A DNA stretch of 64,000 bases from Acinetobacter sp. ANC 3781 (lineage in GTDB: Bacteria > Pseudomonadota > Gammaproteobacteria > Pseudomonadales > Moraxellaceae). This document shows, in pieces, positions 48,915-59,738 of the stretch. The stretch is taken from assembly GCF_004331285.1 (NCBI RefSeq), contig NZ_SJOH01000001.1:248001-312000 (forward strand), written 5' to 3'. Every line of letters starts with the position of its first letter. Position 1 is the stretch's first letter. The notes under the pieces are model-generated. The model was given only the letters and a program-made list of their open reading frames with translations. It did not search any database and was not told the DNA's origin. A program made the position numbers and the translations under genes.

Positions 48915-50099
48915 ATGGCTAAGCCTTATTACGAATTTTTCTGCCCAGTAAAAGTTATCGCAGGTCATGCCGCGTTAGAACACATTCCATTTGAACTTGC
49001 AACTTTGGGTGCCAAACGCCCACTGATCATTACCGATAAAGGCGTACGCGCAAATAATTTACTAGTTCCGATCGAAGCTGCATTTGAATCTACCGATGCG
49101 GTGATTGGTTATATTTTTGATGATGTTCCACCCGATTCAAGCGTACAAACCGTTCGCAATGCAGCCAAGGCATATCGAGACAATAACTGTGATGCAATTA
49201 TTGCGGTAGGTGGTGGTTCAGTGATTGATACTTCTAAAGCGACTAACATTTTGGTGACTGAAGGCGGTGATGACTTACTGAAATTTTCAGGTGCGCATAA
49301 TCTTCCAAAACCGTTAAAACCATTTTTCGTAATTCCTACGACATCAGGCACGGGTTCAGAAGTGACCATGGTGGCTGTGGTTTCCGACCTTGAAAAAAAT
49401 GTCAAAATGCCATTTGCATCTTATTATTTGATGCCGCATGCAGCAATTCTCGATCCGCGTATGACACAAACCTTGCCACCGCATTTAACCGCTATGACAG
49501 CAATGGATGCATTAACCCATGCGGTTGAAGCCTACACTTGTATGGCTGCGAATCCAATTAGTGATGCCTATGCCACTGCTGCGATCAAAAAGGTCAGCAA
49601 CAGTTTATTCAATGTACTTAATAACCCAACAGATGAGTTTGACCGCCTTGAATTGGCTCAAGCTTCTACCATGGCAGGTATCGCCTTCTCGAACTCAATG
49701 GTGGGCTTGGTGCATTCATTAGGACATGCCTTGGGTGCTGTTGCGCATCTACCCCATGGTTTATGCATGAACCTGTTCCTTCCTTATGTACTGGAATACA
49801 ACAAAGAAGTGAATGGCGACAAAATAGCAGAATTATTGCTTCCTTTAGCGGGTGCAGATATTTACGCCCAGACTCCTGCGCACTTACGGGCAGATAAGGC
49901 TATTGCAACAATTCTCACCATGCGTGATCGCTTATATACCCTGACCAAATTACCCCGTACATTACGTGAAACAGGTAAGGTATCTGAGGCACAGTTAGAT
50001 GAAGTGGCAGAAAAGGCTTTAAATGATGGTTCTATTATTTACAACCCGAAAGAAGCGACCTTAAGTGATTTAAAAGCGATTCTAAAAAAAGCTTGGTAA
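48915..50099 (+). CDS. Iron-containing alcohol dehydrogenase (group III)
   Basis: 394 residues. GGGSVIDTSKA (about 98-108) is the NAD-binding motif, and DALTHAVEAY plus GLVHSLGHALGA and HLPHGLCMN carry the aspartate and histidines of the iron site. The start is ATG 48915 with GGAG eight bases before. The substrate is unknown; relatives act on 1,3-propanediol, butanol or lactaldehyde. Cotranscribed with the SCP2-like gene; followed by a terminator. Confidence 0.92.
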   Translation: MAKPYYEFFCPVKVIAGHAALEHIPFELATLGAKRPLIITDKGVRANNLLVPIEAAFESTDAVIGYIFDDVPPDSSVQTVRNAAKAYRDNNCDAIIAVGGGSVIDTSKATNILVTEGGDDLLKFSGAHNLPKPLKPFFVIPTTSGTGSEVTMVAVVSDLEKNVKMPFASYYLMPHAAILDPRMTQTLPPHLTAMTAMDALTHAVEAYTCMAANPISDAYATAAIKKVSNSLFNVLNNPTDEFDRLELAQASTMAGIAFSNSMVGLVHSLGHALGAVAHLPHGLCMNLFLPYVLEYNKEVNGDKIAELLLPLAGADIYAQTPAHLRADKAIATILTMRDRLYTLTKLPRTLRETGKVSEAQLDEVAEKALNDGSIIYNPKEATLSDLKAILKKAW

Positions 50100-50132
50100 A
50101 TATTGAAAAATAAGCCAATATAGCAAAAAATT

Positions 50133-50164
50133 AGCCTGATGTTTTTTTAAGCATCGGGCTTTTG
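50133..50164 (+). terminator. Terminator after the alcohol dehydrogenase
   Basis: AGCC-tGATG...CATC-gGGCT with a T-rich 3' side (50133-50163). Confidence 0.75.
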
Positions 50165-50364
50165 CTTTGTGGAAAGTTGAAGCTAATTATTTATATCGCA
50201 TGGCATATTTTCTGCATTAACAATTTATAAAGATACTGGCAAAAGATACCAAACTAGAGTAGATTGGCGGACTTTTGTTTTATTCGTATAGGGGGGATCG
50301 TTCGTCTCAAACGATCCTTATAAACATGACTGATCCTTGATCAACGATTAAGAGGATAACGCCG

Positions 50365-51762
50365 TTGACAAATATCTCTGGGACTCCATCGGCAGCTAAA
50401 CTGCAAAAAACGCTGGGACTCTGGCACATCATTATTATCGGTTTAGCTTATATACAGCCCATGACGTTATTTGACACTTTCGGCCTAGTATCGGAAGAAA
50501 GTCATTTTCACGTACCGACATCCTACATATTTGCACTCGTTGCAATTTTATTAACATCCCTGAGTTATGGCCATATGATTCGTCGCTACCCTTCTTCGGG
50601 TTCGGCGTATACCTATGCTCAAAAATCGATTCATCCCAATGTTGGCTTTATGGTGGGCTGGTCTTCTTGGCTAGATTACTTGCTGTCTCCAATGGTCAAC
50701 ATCATTCTTGCGGTAATTTACCTTGAGGCATTATTCCCCGATGTAAATCACTGGGTTTGGGTCGTTGTGCTCACGGCATTCATGACTGGTGTTAACTTAA
50801 AGGGTGCACGCTTTGTTGCGAATTTTAATAGCTTGATCGTGTTGATACAATTGGTTGTAATTGCTGTATTTACCTATTTGGTTTACACCAAGCTACAAGC
50901 GGGCTTTAATGCAGATGGTCCAATCTCTGCAGAACAGCGTTATCAGCTTTGGAGCCTTGAACCGTTTTGGAACGAGCTGACTTCAGTCGGTGCACTGATT
51001 ACCGGTGCCACTTTACTGTGCTTCTCATTTACCGGTTTTGACTCCTTAAGTTCACTTGCTGAAGAAACCAAAGATACCGAAAAGACCCTGCCTAAAGCGA
51101 TTTTCTTAACTGCTTTGATTGCAGGTGTAATTTTTATTATCAGCACCTACTTCATGCAAATTTACTTCCCGAACGATCCGAAAACATATTTTGAGGATAT
51201 TGCAGCGACTCAGCCCGATATTTTAATGCTTGTTGGCGGTTCACTATTCCAATCCTATGTTCTTGCTTTTGCAATTGTGACAGTGTTGGCATCAGGTATT
51301 TCAGCACATGCTGGTGTATCACGCTTGATGTTTGCCATGGGTCGTGATGGGGTCATTAACAAGAAAATCTTTGGCCATATCAGTCCTAGAAGCCTGACAC
51401 CTTCATACAATATTTTAATTGTCGGTGCTGTGGCTTTAACTGCTGGCTTTATGAATCTTGATACAGTGATCTCACTCATCAGTTTTGGTGCTTTAACGGC
51501 ATTTACCTTTGTAAACCTGTCGGTAATTTCACGTTATGCATTGCGTGATGGACGAACCAAAAACTTTAAAGATCTTTTAAATTTTGTGATTGTGCCATTA
51601 CTGGGTTTCATTAGTGTATTTGCACTCTGGTTAGAAATTGAAGAAACATCATTGAAATATGGTTTATGGTGGGCGATGTTCGGTATTTTATACCTGGGTT
51701 ATAAAACCAAAGGCTTTAAACACCCTGCTCCACAACATAACGAGTTTGATGACTCTCATTAA
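50365..51762 (+). CDS. APC-family permease, putrescine importer-like (PuuP type)
   Basis: 465 residues, about 12 membrane segments, start TTG with AGAGGA ten bases before. GLAYIQPMTLFDTFGLV in the first helix and SGSAYTYAQKS in the third are the sequence of the PuuP subgroup of amino acid/polyamine/organocation transporters. Putrescine import is inferred; other amines are possible. Single gene with its own terminator. Confidence 0.85.
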   Translation: MTNISGTPSAAKLQKTLGLWHIIIIGLAYIQPMTLFDTFGLVSEESHFHVPTSYIFALVAILLTSLSYGHMIRRYPSSGSAYTYAQKSIHPNVGFMVGWSSWLDYLLSPMVNIILAVIYLEALFPDVNHWVWVVVLTAFMTGVNLKGARFVANFNSLIVLIQLVVIAVFTYLVYTKLQAGFNADGPISAEQRYQLWSLEPFWNELTSVGALITGATLLCFSFTGFDSLSSLAEETKDTEKTLPKAIFLTALIAGVIFIISTYFMQIYFPNDPKTYFEDIAATQPDILMLVGGSLFQSYVLAFAIVTVLASGISAHAGVSRLMFAMGRDGVINKKIFGHISPRSLTPSYNILIVGAVALTAGFMNLDTVISLISFGALTAFTFVNLSVISRYALRDGRTKNFKDLLNFVIVPLLGFISVFALWLEIEETSLKYGLWWAMFGILYLGYKTKGFKHPAPQHNEFDDSH

Positions 51763-51781
51763 TACGTTGAATTTTCTGTAT

Positions 51782-51810
51782 AAAAAAGACGCTTGATGCG
51801 TCTTTTTTAT
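51782..51810. terminator. Terminator after the permease
   Basis: AAAAAAGACGC-ttgat-GCGTCTTTTTT, with T runs in both directions; the end of the decayed minus-strand gene touches it. Confidence 0.9.
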
Positions 51811-52212
51811 TTAATCCGACAGTTAAAATCCATCTGGATATCTATCATATTGTCCTTATAACCCAGACGCTGAATAAAAGCGTTTTGATCCTGCAGCAGT
51901 TTTTGATCTTACTCAGGTAAAGGCGCCTTGTTTTCAACCCCCAGTCGATAGATATTATTAATGATGTTTTGATAAATTCCACAGACTTCCTGACGCTTGG
52001 ATTTCTTCAACTTGCGTCCAGTCTAGCTTCGCTGAAAATTCTCAGCCTTTAAGTTTTTGCTCCATGCCTCAATCTGTTGGTTCATACGTTGCTATCTAGC
52101 TGCATATTTTTAAGCCTTGCTAAATTTCAGCTTGTGTAAGGGGTTCTACTTTTTCAGCCCCACTTCCTGCTGTCTGACTGGCAAAAATAGATACAGATGT
52201 AGTAACTGCCAT
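51807..52212 (-). pseudogene. Decayed gene for a small exported protein
   Basis: On the minus strand an ATG at 52212 begins an Ala/Ser-rich, signal-peptide-like stretch (MAVTTSVSIFASQTAGSGAE), which meets an in-frame TAG after about 30 codons (AEI-stop-QGLK). After a shift of phase, a second frame reads on to TAA at 51807-51809, with long coding-like pieces (VCGIYQNIINNIYRLGVEN; LLQDQNAFIQRLGYKDNMID) broken by a TAG and a TAA. In all at least three stops and one net frame change in about 135 codons. I do not know the parent family. No intact copy is in the window. Confidence 0.72.
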
Positions 52213-52355
52213 ACCTTAATTAAGCCATTCAAAATACTTTAAAAGTTTTATTGTTTTTATCAAATTCAACATGTTGCTTATCTTATTTCACTTTTTTTAT
52301 TTTTTATGACCCAAACCAATAGAAACCTGAAGATAGAGTGAGTGAAGTTTACATA
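52213..52355. other. Short AT-rich spacer
   Basis: Nothing recognisable apart from the former upstream region of the decayed gene. Confidence 0.4.
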
Positions 52356-52378
52356 GAAAAACCACCCAAAGGTGGTTC
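52356..52378 (-). terminator. Terminator after trmL
   Basis: AACCACC / GGTGGTT with a three- to five-base loop and a T run in the minus direction, about 20 bases after the trmL stop. Confidence 0.8.
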
Positions 52379-52397
52379 TTAATTAAGCCTAAATCAT

Positions 52398-52877
52398 TTA
52401 CTTTAGTTCCTGAAAGCCTTGCTGACGCCAAGCTTCATAAAGGATCACAGCAGTTGCATTCGACAAGTTCAAGCTGCGTGAAGTCGCTGCCATCGGCAAA
52501 CGAATCCAGTGTTTTTCCGGAAACATCATACGGACATTTTCAGGCAAGCCCCGTGTTTCAGGTCCCATTAACAATGCAACCGGACGGTTTAAATCTGAAG
52601 TATGCGGCGTTTCAAAACCTTTGGTGGTTAAAGGATAAATCGCATCAGTTTCAATGCCCTGCTCTTTTAAATGAGCTACACATTCTGCAAAGTTTTCCCA
52701 AACCTTCATATGTGCCCATTCATGATAATCCAAGCCTGCACGTCTGAGCTTTTTATCATCCAGCTCAAAACCCAGCGGTTTTACCAAGTGCAATTGCGCA
52801 CCGGTATTGGCACATAAACGAATAATATTCCCTGTATTTGCAGGAATTTCTGGCTCGTACAATACGACATGGATCAC
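52398..52877 (-). CDS. trmL: tRNA (cytidine(34)-2'-O)-methyltransferase TrmL
   Basis: 159 residues, a minimal SPOUT methyltransferase. YEPEIPANTGNIIRLCANTG near the start (residues 7-26), LLMGPETRGLPE and the C-terminal knot segment MAATSRSLNLSNATAV hold the cofactor site. It methylates the wobble position of tRNA-Leu isoacceptors. It follows cysG on the same strand after 36 bases. Confidence 0.95.
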   Translation of the reverse strand: MIHVVLYEPEIPANTGNIIRLCANTGAQLHLVKPLGFELDDKKLRRAGLDYHEWAHMKVWENFAECVAHLKEQGIETDAIYPLTTKGFETPHTSDLNRPVALLMGPETRGLPENVRMMFPEKHWIRLPMAATSRSLNLSNATAVILYEAWRQQGFQELK

Positions 52878-52913
52878 AGGAGTTCTCTACTTTAAATAAA
52901 ATGACAAGCTTGA

Positions 52914-54290
52914 TTAAGCTTGCCACTGCAATTGTTCACGCAATTTCACCACTTCACCAATAATGGTCAGGGTCGGCGCTTGAATTTGATGTTCTGTCAC
53001 TTTAGAGGCGATATCTGCCAAAGTTCCCACCACAACCTTCTGGTCTGGTGTCGTTCCTTTAGAAATAAGCGCAACCGGCATATTAGGTCGTTGGCCATGT
53101 GCAATCAGTTGCGCACAAATTCTTTCCAATCCCACCAAACCCATATATAACACCAGGGTTTGGTTTTCATAAACCAGTTCATTCCAAGGTAGCTCCGGCG
53201 AACCTTCTTTTAAATGTCCAGTCAGGAAGCGGACACTTTGCGCATAATCACGATGCGTTAAAGGAATACCGGCATAAGCAGAACAGCCCGATGCCGCGGT
53301 AATTCCGGGCACCACCTGAAAAGCCACACCTGCAGCAAAGAGTTCTTGAATCTCTTCACCACCCCGGCCAAAGATAAATGGATCACCGCCTTTTAAACGG
53401 CAGACACGCTTACCTTGTGCTGCGTATTCCACCAATAAAGCATTAATACCGTCTTGAGGAACACTATGATTGGAACGAGCCTTGCCGACATAGATTTTTG
53501 TCGCATCACGACGACACAAATCTAAAATCGGCGGTGATACCAAACGGTCATAAATAACCACATCGGCTTGTTGCATCAAGCGTAAAGCTTTTAATGTGAG
53601 TAGTTCCGGATCACCCGGACCTGCGCCCACTAAATAAACTTCACCTTTTGGGGTTTTCCACTCAATTAAAGCTTGTTCAATTAAACGATCTGCTTCCGCA
53701 ATATTGTCATTAAATACCTGTTCTTTGAGTGGGCTGGCATATAAGTCTTCCCAAAAGATACGGCGTTCATCCGGGTTTTCAATTTTAGCTTTGACTGCAG
53801 CCCGCCATTTTCCGGAAAATTCCGCCAGCTTGCCCATGCCATGAGGAATACTGGCTTCAAGCTGAGTTCGGATTTGACGGGATAACACCGGCGAAGTGCC
53901 ATTGGTGGCAATGGATACCACTAAGGGTGAACGGTCAATAAGGGCCGGAACCATAAAACGACAATGCGGTGGATCATCGACACTGTTCACCAATATTTTT
54001 TCAGCTTCACAGGCTTCAAAAACTTGAATATTGGTGGCTTTATCATTGGTTGCGGCAATCACCAAACGGTAATTGCGTAACGGAATATCTAAACTAAAAG
54101 GGGCTTGGACATATTGGCCTTGGCTAGTTTCAACAATCTCAAGTAAAGAACTTTCGATTTCTGGTGCAATCACATCAATGACTGCGCCTGCTTTTGCCAA
54201 AAGAACTGCCTTACGATAAGCAATATGTCCACCACCAACAATCAGACAAGGTTGCTGTTGCAACTTTAAAGAGATTGGAAAGATATCCAC
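52914..54290 (-). CDS. cysG: Sirohaem synthase CysG (fused)
   Basis: 458 residues with two enzymes. The N-terminal part (1-210) is precorrin-2 dehydrogenase / sirohydrochlorin ferrochelatase with VGGGHIAYRKA; the C-terminal part (about 217-458) is uroporphyrinogen III methyltransferase with VGAGPGDPELLTLKA and RLKGGDPFIFGRGGEE. Makes the sirohaem of sulfite and nitrite reductases. HemA at 30923 supplies the same pathway. Confidence 0.96.
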   Translation of the reverse strand: MDIFPISLKLQQQPCLIVGGGHIAYRKAVLLAKAGAVIDVIAPEIESSLLEIVETSQGQYVQAPFSLDIPLRNYRLVIAATNDKATNIQVFEACEAEKILVNSVDDPPHCRFMVPALIDRSPLVVSIATNGTSPVLSRQIRTQLEASIPHGMGKLAEFSGKWRAAVKAKIENPDERRIFWEDLYASPLKEQVFNDNIAEADRLIEQALIEWKTPKGEVYLVGAGPGDPELLTLKALRLMQQADVVIYDRLVSPPILDLCRRDATKIYVGKARSNHSVPQDGINALLVEYAAQGKRVCRLKGGDPFIFGRGGEEIQELFAAGVAFQVVPGITAASGCSAYAGIPLTHRDYAQSVRFLTGHLKEGSPELPWNELVYENQTLVLYMGLVGLERICAQLIAHGQRPNMPVALISKGTTPDQKVVVGTLADIASKVTEHQIQAPTLTIIGEVVKLREQLQWQA

Positions 54291-54380
54291 GCATTACCTC
54301 AGTATTTTAGATCTGACTGTCTTAAGCAATTTTCATGCACAAAATTGTGCCATTGGTATATTTATTGAGCAATCCGGAGA

Positions 54381-55724
<1,344 letters not shown>

Positions 55725-55771
55725 TTACAGCTGTGCCTTATTAAAGCAAATTTCACCGAATTAACCCAAAA

Positions 55772-56560
55772 TTATAGGCTTGGATACTTCGGCAAACTTG
55801 GCAGATATTCCGCTTTAACCAATTTGGTCAACGCAACATAAGGCAAGGTAAGTTCGGTCATCCCTTCTGCATAGGAAGCCAACTCATATAGAGGATAGAC
55901 AAATACAATCCCGTTGGCACCAAAGTAAAAATTATCACTTAATTTAAGTTTGTCTCTTTCTATACTGTGCTGATCTAACCAGAGCGAATTTGAATCATAC
56001 AGGGTATCTAATACTTGCTGCTCTGCACCTTTCACCAAAATATCTTGCAACGCCAAACGTTTCTTGTTTTTCAAATCAAAATTCACAAATTCCTGATGAT
56101 ACATACCATGTGCCGCACCTGCAGAATAGATATAAGTTTGTATGGCAAAAGTGGCCTGATCATATTGCTGGCTGACAAAGCGAATATAGGTCGAACTTTG
56201 ACTCAAGTTGGGATTCGCACCCTCAGCAGTATTGATTTTTTGATTCGGTGCGGTTGAGAAGGCAATCGGATCGGCTTTTTTAACCCGATCAATAAAATAA
56301 TCATCTATCCATTTAACATTCGTTTCAACCGTTTGAATATCATATTGCATGCAACCTTCCGCCTCGCACGCTTCAGGTTTACTCAGTTTCACAGGAACAA
56401 CTTTGGCTTGAATTAATGGAATAGATTCCGCCTTTTCCTGCTTTGTTGTGGCTGCCAGTTCAGCTTGTGGGGCAGGTCGTTCCTGACAGCCCGTCATTAC
56501 CAGTGCAGCAAAAGAAAAAGGAAGTGCCCAGAGCCATTGTTGATTCATGCGTATTTTCAT
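55772..56560 (-). CDS. DUF3298 (RsiV-like) lipoprotein
   Basis: 262 residues. The signal peptide ends in MTGC (lipidated C25; C21 if the ATG at 56548 is used). The mature part shows the DUF4163/DUF3298 arrangement: GAAHGMYHQEFVNFDLKN and the later ANGIVFVYPLYELASYAEG. The fold is that of the extracytoplasmic part of RsiV, but there is no anti-sigma domain. Function unknown; likely envelope. Confidence 0.82.
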   Translation of the reverse strand: MKIRMNQQWLWALPFSFAALVMTGCQERPAPQAELAATTKQEKAESIPLIQAKVVPVKLSKPEACEAEGCMQYDIQTVETNVKWIDDYFIDRVKKADPIAFSTAPNQKINTAEGANPNLSQSSTYIRFVSQQYDQATFAIQTYIYSAGAAHGMYHQEFVNFDLKNKKRLALQDILVKGAEQQVLDTLYDSNSLWLDQHSIERDKLKLSDNFYFGANGIVFVYPLYELASYAEGMTELTLPYVALTKLVKAEYLPSLPKYPSL

Positions 56561-56734
56561 CTTATTTTGACAACCTACTACCTTTTATCATGCCCCTGCA
56601 CTATACAAAGCTCAGTAACTAAATGAAATTTTAAATATGTATCTTTAAGAAGATAAACTAATCGTGAGGAATAAAAATTAAATTTACTTTATCTATAAAA
56701 GCATCGCTATATTTTCAGCGGAACATGAACGAAA

Positions 56735-56758
56735 AAAGCAGCCACGGATGACTGCTTC
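56735..56758 (-). terminator. Terminator after lolA
   Basis: AGCAG-(11 bases)-CTGCT plus inner pairs, with AAAAAA on the low side giving a T run in the minus direction. It lies about 40 bases after the lolA stop. Confidence 0.65.
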
Positions 56759-56799
56759 TAAACAAAAATTATTTAAATAACTCATTATAAATCAATTTA

Positions 56800-57498
56800 T
56801 TACTGATCAATAATATCCGTACCTTTAGGTGGTGTGAAATTAAAGGTTGATGCTGGAATTGAAGGATTCACTTTTACATTGTTAAATCGAACATAAGTGG
56901 TTTGCCCCAGTGAATCTTCCAAAATCATTAAACTTGGTGCTTTGTTGACACCAAAACTAATAGTCAAGCTTTGGAATGCACCATCACGGTCTTTAGGAAG
57001 CAAGGTGTAATAAGTCTTGCTTTTATCCGGTTGTGTCACCCGGTAAGATTGCATAATCTGACTGGTATTTCCCGACAATAATAAAGCTGGTGTATTCGCT
57101 ACTTGGTCATCCAGACTTTGACGAACTGCTTGTTGCAAGTCAGGGTCATAAATCCAAACGGTTTTACCTGAGGTCACAATAGTCTGTTTTGAGGGACTGG
57201 TGGTTTCCCAGAAAAACTTACCAGGACGGGCAACCTTCATTACACCTTTAAAGGTCTGATTCATATGTTGTCCGGTTAAGCCTTTTTTCTGAGCTACTTT
57301 ACTACCCGACGTCGCTTTGGTCGTTTGTTCAAAATTTGCTGACAAACTACGGATATTACTTAACTGTTTGACCAAATTGTTGGTTGCTTGCTGCTCCGAT
57401 GCTGCAACAGGCGCAGCAAAAACAGTAGTACTCATTATCGGTGCAAGCGTTGCTGTACCTAATGTCATAGCACATAGGGTTTTACGAAGCATTTTCAT
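56800..57498 (-). CDS. lolA: Outer-membrane lipoprotein carrier LolA
   Basis: 232 residues with a cleavable signal peptide (AFA region near 29). NIRSLSANFEQ and the middle GVMKVARPGKFFWETTSP and VWIYDPDLQQAV are typical of LolA. It carries lipoproteins across the periplasm to LolB (34003 in this window). ftsK, often next to it, is not present. A single gene. Confidence 0.93.
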   Translation of the reverse strand: MKMLRKTLCAMTLGTATLAPIMSTTVFAAPVAASEQQATNNLVKQLSNIRSLSANFEQTTKATSGSKVAQKKGLTGQHMNQTFKGVMKVARPGKFFWETTSPSKQTIVTSGKTVWIYDPDLQQAVRQSLDDQVANTPALLLSGNTSQIMQSYRVTQPDKSKTYYTLLPKDRDGAFQSLTISFGVNKAPSLMILEDSLGQTTYVRFNNVKVNPSIPASTFNFTPPKGTDIIDQ

Positions 57499-57669
57499 CT
57501 CATCACCTTTTTATTTGCTGTATAACAATTTCTTCAATGTGCCATCTTAAACCAATTTTTCTTTGTAATAATTGAGAAAATAAGAAGTTTTGTATTGTTA
57601 TTAATATTCAATGTCATTTTTTCTACATCATGATGAAGACGCTGATTATTTTTATCCAATTTACAAGCA

Positions 57670-57703
57670 TAAAAAAACCCACATCAAATGTGGGTTTTTT
57701 TCT
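57670..57703 (-). terminator. Terminator after rpmA (both directions)
   Basis: AAAAAACCCACAT-caa-ATGTGGGTTTTTT, a strong stem 10 bases after the rpmA stop. Confidence 0.92.
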
Positions 57704-57711
57704 GTTTAAGC

Positions 57712-57966
57712 TTAAGCTTCAACAGATACGTAGCGACGACCGAACTGGCCTTTCACTTCGAATTTGATCACGCCATCAGCGGTAGCAAATAAAGTATGGT
57801 CACGGCCCATACCTACGTTTGTACCAGCGTGGAATTCTGTACCACGTTGACGAACGATAATGTTACCAGCAGTCACAGATTGACCACCGTACATTTTAAC
57901 ACCTAACATTTTAGGGTTCGAGTCACGACCGTTACGTGTCGATCCACCAGCTTTTTTAGTAGCCAT
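57712..57966 (-). CDS. rpmA: 50S ribosomal protein L27
   Basis: 84 residues. [16 protein letters not shown] and the [20 protein letters not shown] segment identify L27, whose N-terminus reaches the peptidyl transferase centre. It follows rplU after 18 bases. Confidence 0.97.
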   Translation of the reverse strand: MATKKAGGSTRNGRDSNPKMLGVKMYGGQSVTAGNIIVRQRGTEFHAGTNVGMGRDHTLFATADGVIKFEVKGQFGRRYVSVEA

Positions 57967-57984
57967 GTTTCATAATCCTCGTAA

Positions 57985-58296
57985 TTAGCCTGAAATAGCA
58001 GTAATTTTCAACTCGGTAAACCATTGACGGTGACCTTGTTGTTTACGGTAATGTTTACGACGACGCATTTTAACAATACGGATTTTGTCGTGACGACCGT
58101 GGCTAACTACTTCAGCAGTTACTGTAGCACCAGCAACAACTGGAGCACCAATTTGAATGCTTTCGCCGTTTACAAGCATTAATACGTCATCAAACGTAAT
58201 AGTTGTACCAGTTTCAGCTTTCAACAATTCTACTTTAAGGGTTTCACCCTCGATAACACGGTGCTGTTTACCACCGCTTTGGATTACTGCGTACAT
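57985..58296 (-). CDS. rplU: 50S ribosomal protein L21
   Basis: 103 residues, the family length. [14 protein letters not shown] is the usual N-terminus, and [16 protein letters not shown] the rRNA-binding part. The start is ATG 58296 with GGAG eight bases before; the frame upstream to 58416 is only open by chance. Cotranscribed with rpmA. Confidence 0.97.
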   Translation of the reverse strand: MYAVIQSGGKQHRVIEGETLKVELLKAETGTTITFDDVLMLVNGESIQIGAPVVAGATVTAEVVSHGRHDKIRIVKMRRRKHYRKQQGHRQWFTELKITAISG

Positions 58297-58726
58297 AATG
58301 TACTCCAAACATGCCCGTGTCGTCGTGCCGATAAAGGAATATACCGATCTTAATACGAGCGCCACTGGGGTATATATTAGGGCAAACATATTAAGTGATA
58401 ATAAATCAAACAACAAGCCATTTTACGGTTTTTTTGCGCTGATTGAATGTTTATTTTATATACGATCAAAATCTAGAAAATAAATGACTTTTAGGTCGAA
58501 ATCTTGCATTTTATAAAATGAAATAGATTTTTAAAATCAATTCGCTACTATAGACTACCCAATACCGGCTCAGTCACATATGAGATGAGCTATTAGAATG
58601 GTCACTTGTTTAAAACCATTTGCCTAGCCAGGATTTAAGCAACTATATTAAGATCTTATCTATATCATCAGATATAGTTGTTACACTATAGAATAAGCAA
58701 TTCAATTTTTAGAGGTTTCTCTTCAT
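58297..58726. other. Divergent region between rplU and ispB
   Basis: 430 bases, no gene. It must hold the promoters of rplU-rpmA and ispB. The rplU side could carry a ribosomal leader, which I could not confirm. The ispB side has nested inverted repeats: CTATATC-atca-GATATAG (58660-58677) within AACTATAT (58641-58648) and ATATAGTT (58672-58679). Confidence 0.45.
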
Positions 58727-59704
58727 ATGGCCATCGACTTTAAGCAAGATATTCTCGCTCCTGTTGCTTCAGACTTTGCTGCGATGGACACGTTTATTAA
58801 TGAAGGGATTACTTCAAAAGTCGCTTTGGTGATGGCGGTAAGTAAACATGTCGTTGAAGCAGGCGGTAAACGCATGCGTCCGATCATGTGTTTATTGGCG
58901 GCAAAAGCCTGCGGCGCGACCGATTTAGAACGTCAGCGCAAACTGGCGGCCATTATTGAAATGCTACATACTGCAACTCTTGTACATGATGATGTGGTGG
59001 ATGAATCGGGATTACGTCGTGGCCGCCCGACCGCCAATGCAACCTGGAACAATCAGACTGCAGTTCTGGTCGGTGATTTCCTGATTTCACGTGCTTTCGA
59101 CTTGTTGGTCGATTTAAACGACATAACTTTACTCAAAGATTTCTCGACAGGAACCTGTGAAATTGCTGAAGGTGAAGTTCTACAATTACAAGCACAGCAT
59201 CAGCCTGAAACCTCAGAACAGATTTATCTTGATATTATTCACGGTAAAACTTCACGTTTATTTGAACTGGCGACTGAAGGCGCAGCCATTTTAGCCGGTA
59301 CACCACAATACCGTGAACCGCTACGAATTTTTGCCGGTCACTTTGGTAATGCCTTTCAGATTATTGACGATATTTTAGACTACACTTCCGATGCTGAAAC
59401 ATTAGGTAAAAATATTGGTGATGATTTAATGGAAGGAAAACCCACTTTGCCATTAATCTCTGCACTGCAAAAAACCACCGATGAAGAACATGAAATCGTT
59501 CGCCGTAGCATTGCAACTGGTGGTACGACCCAATTAGAACGTGTCATTCAGATTGTGCAAAGCTGTGGTGCACTGGATTACTGCCGCCAACGTGCAACCG
59601 AAGAAACGGAATCAGCACTGCAAGCTTTAGATGCACTTCCTCATACTGAATATCGCCAGGCCCTGATTAACCTGACCCAACTTGCCTTAAACCGGATTCA
59701 ATAA
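58727..59704 (+). CDS. ispB: Octaprenyl diphosphate synthase (polyprenyl synthase)
   Basis: 325 residues. The two aspartate-rich motifs are D88-D92 (HDDVVDES) and DDILDY in the second half; GGKRMRP binds the pyrophosphate. It makes the side chain of ubiquinone, the acceptor of electrons from succinate dehydrogenase. The chain length (C40 or C45) is not certain from the sequence. Divergent from rplU-rpmA, as in E. coli. Followed after 34 bases by the Gcr gene. Confidence 0.95.
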   Translation: MAIDFKQDILAPVASDFAAMDTFINEGITSKVALVMAVSKHVVEAGGKRMRPIMCLLAAKACGATDLERQRKLAAIIEMLHTATLVHDDVVDESGLRRGRPTANATWNNQTAVLVGDFLISRAFDLLVDLNDITLLKDFSTGTCEIAEGEVLQLQAQHQPETSEQIYLDIIHGKTSRLFELATEGAAILAGTPQYREPLRIFAGHFGNAFQIIDDILDYTSDAETLGKNIGDDLMEGKPTLPLISALQKTTDEEHEIVRRSIATGGTTQLERVIQIVQSCGALDYCRQRATEETESALQALDALPHTEYRQALINLTQLALNRIQ

Positions 59705-59738
59705 TGGATTCTGAAAAAAATAGACTTAATCTCCGCTT

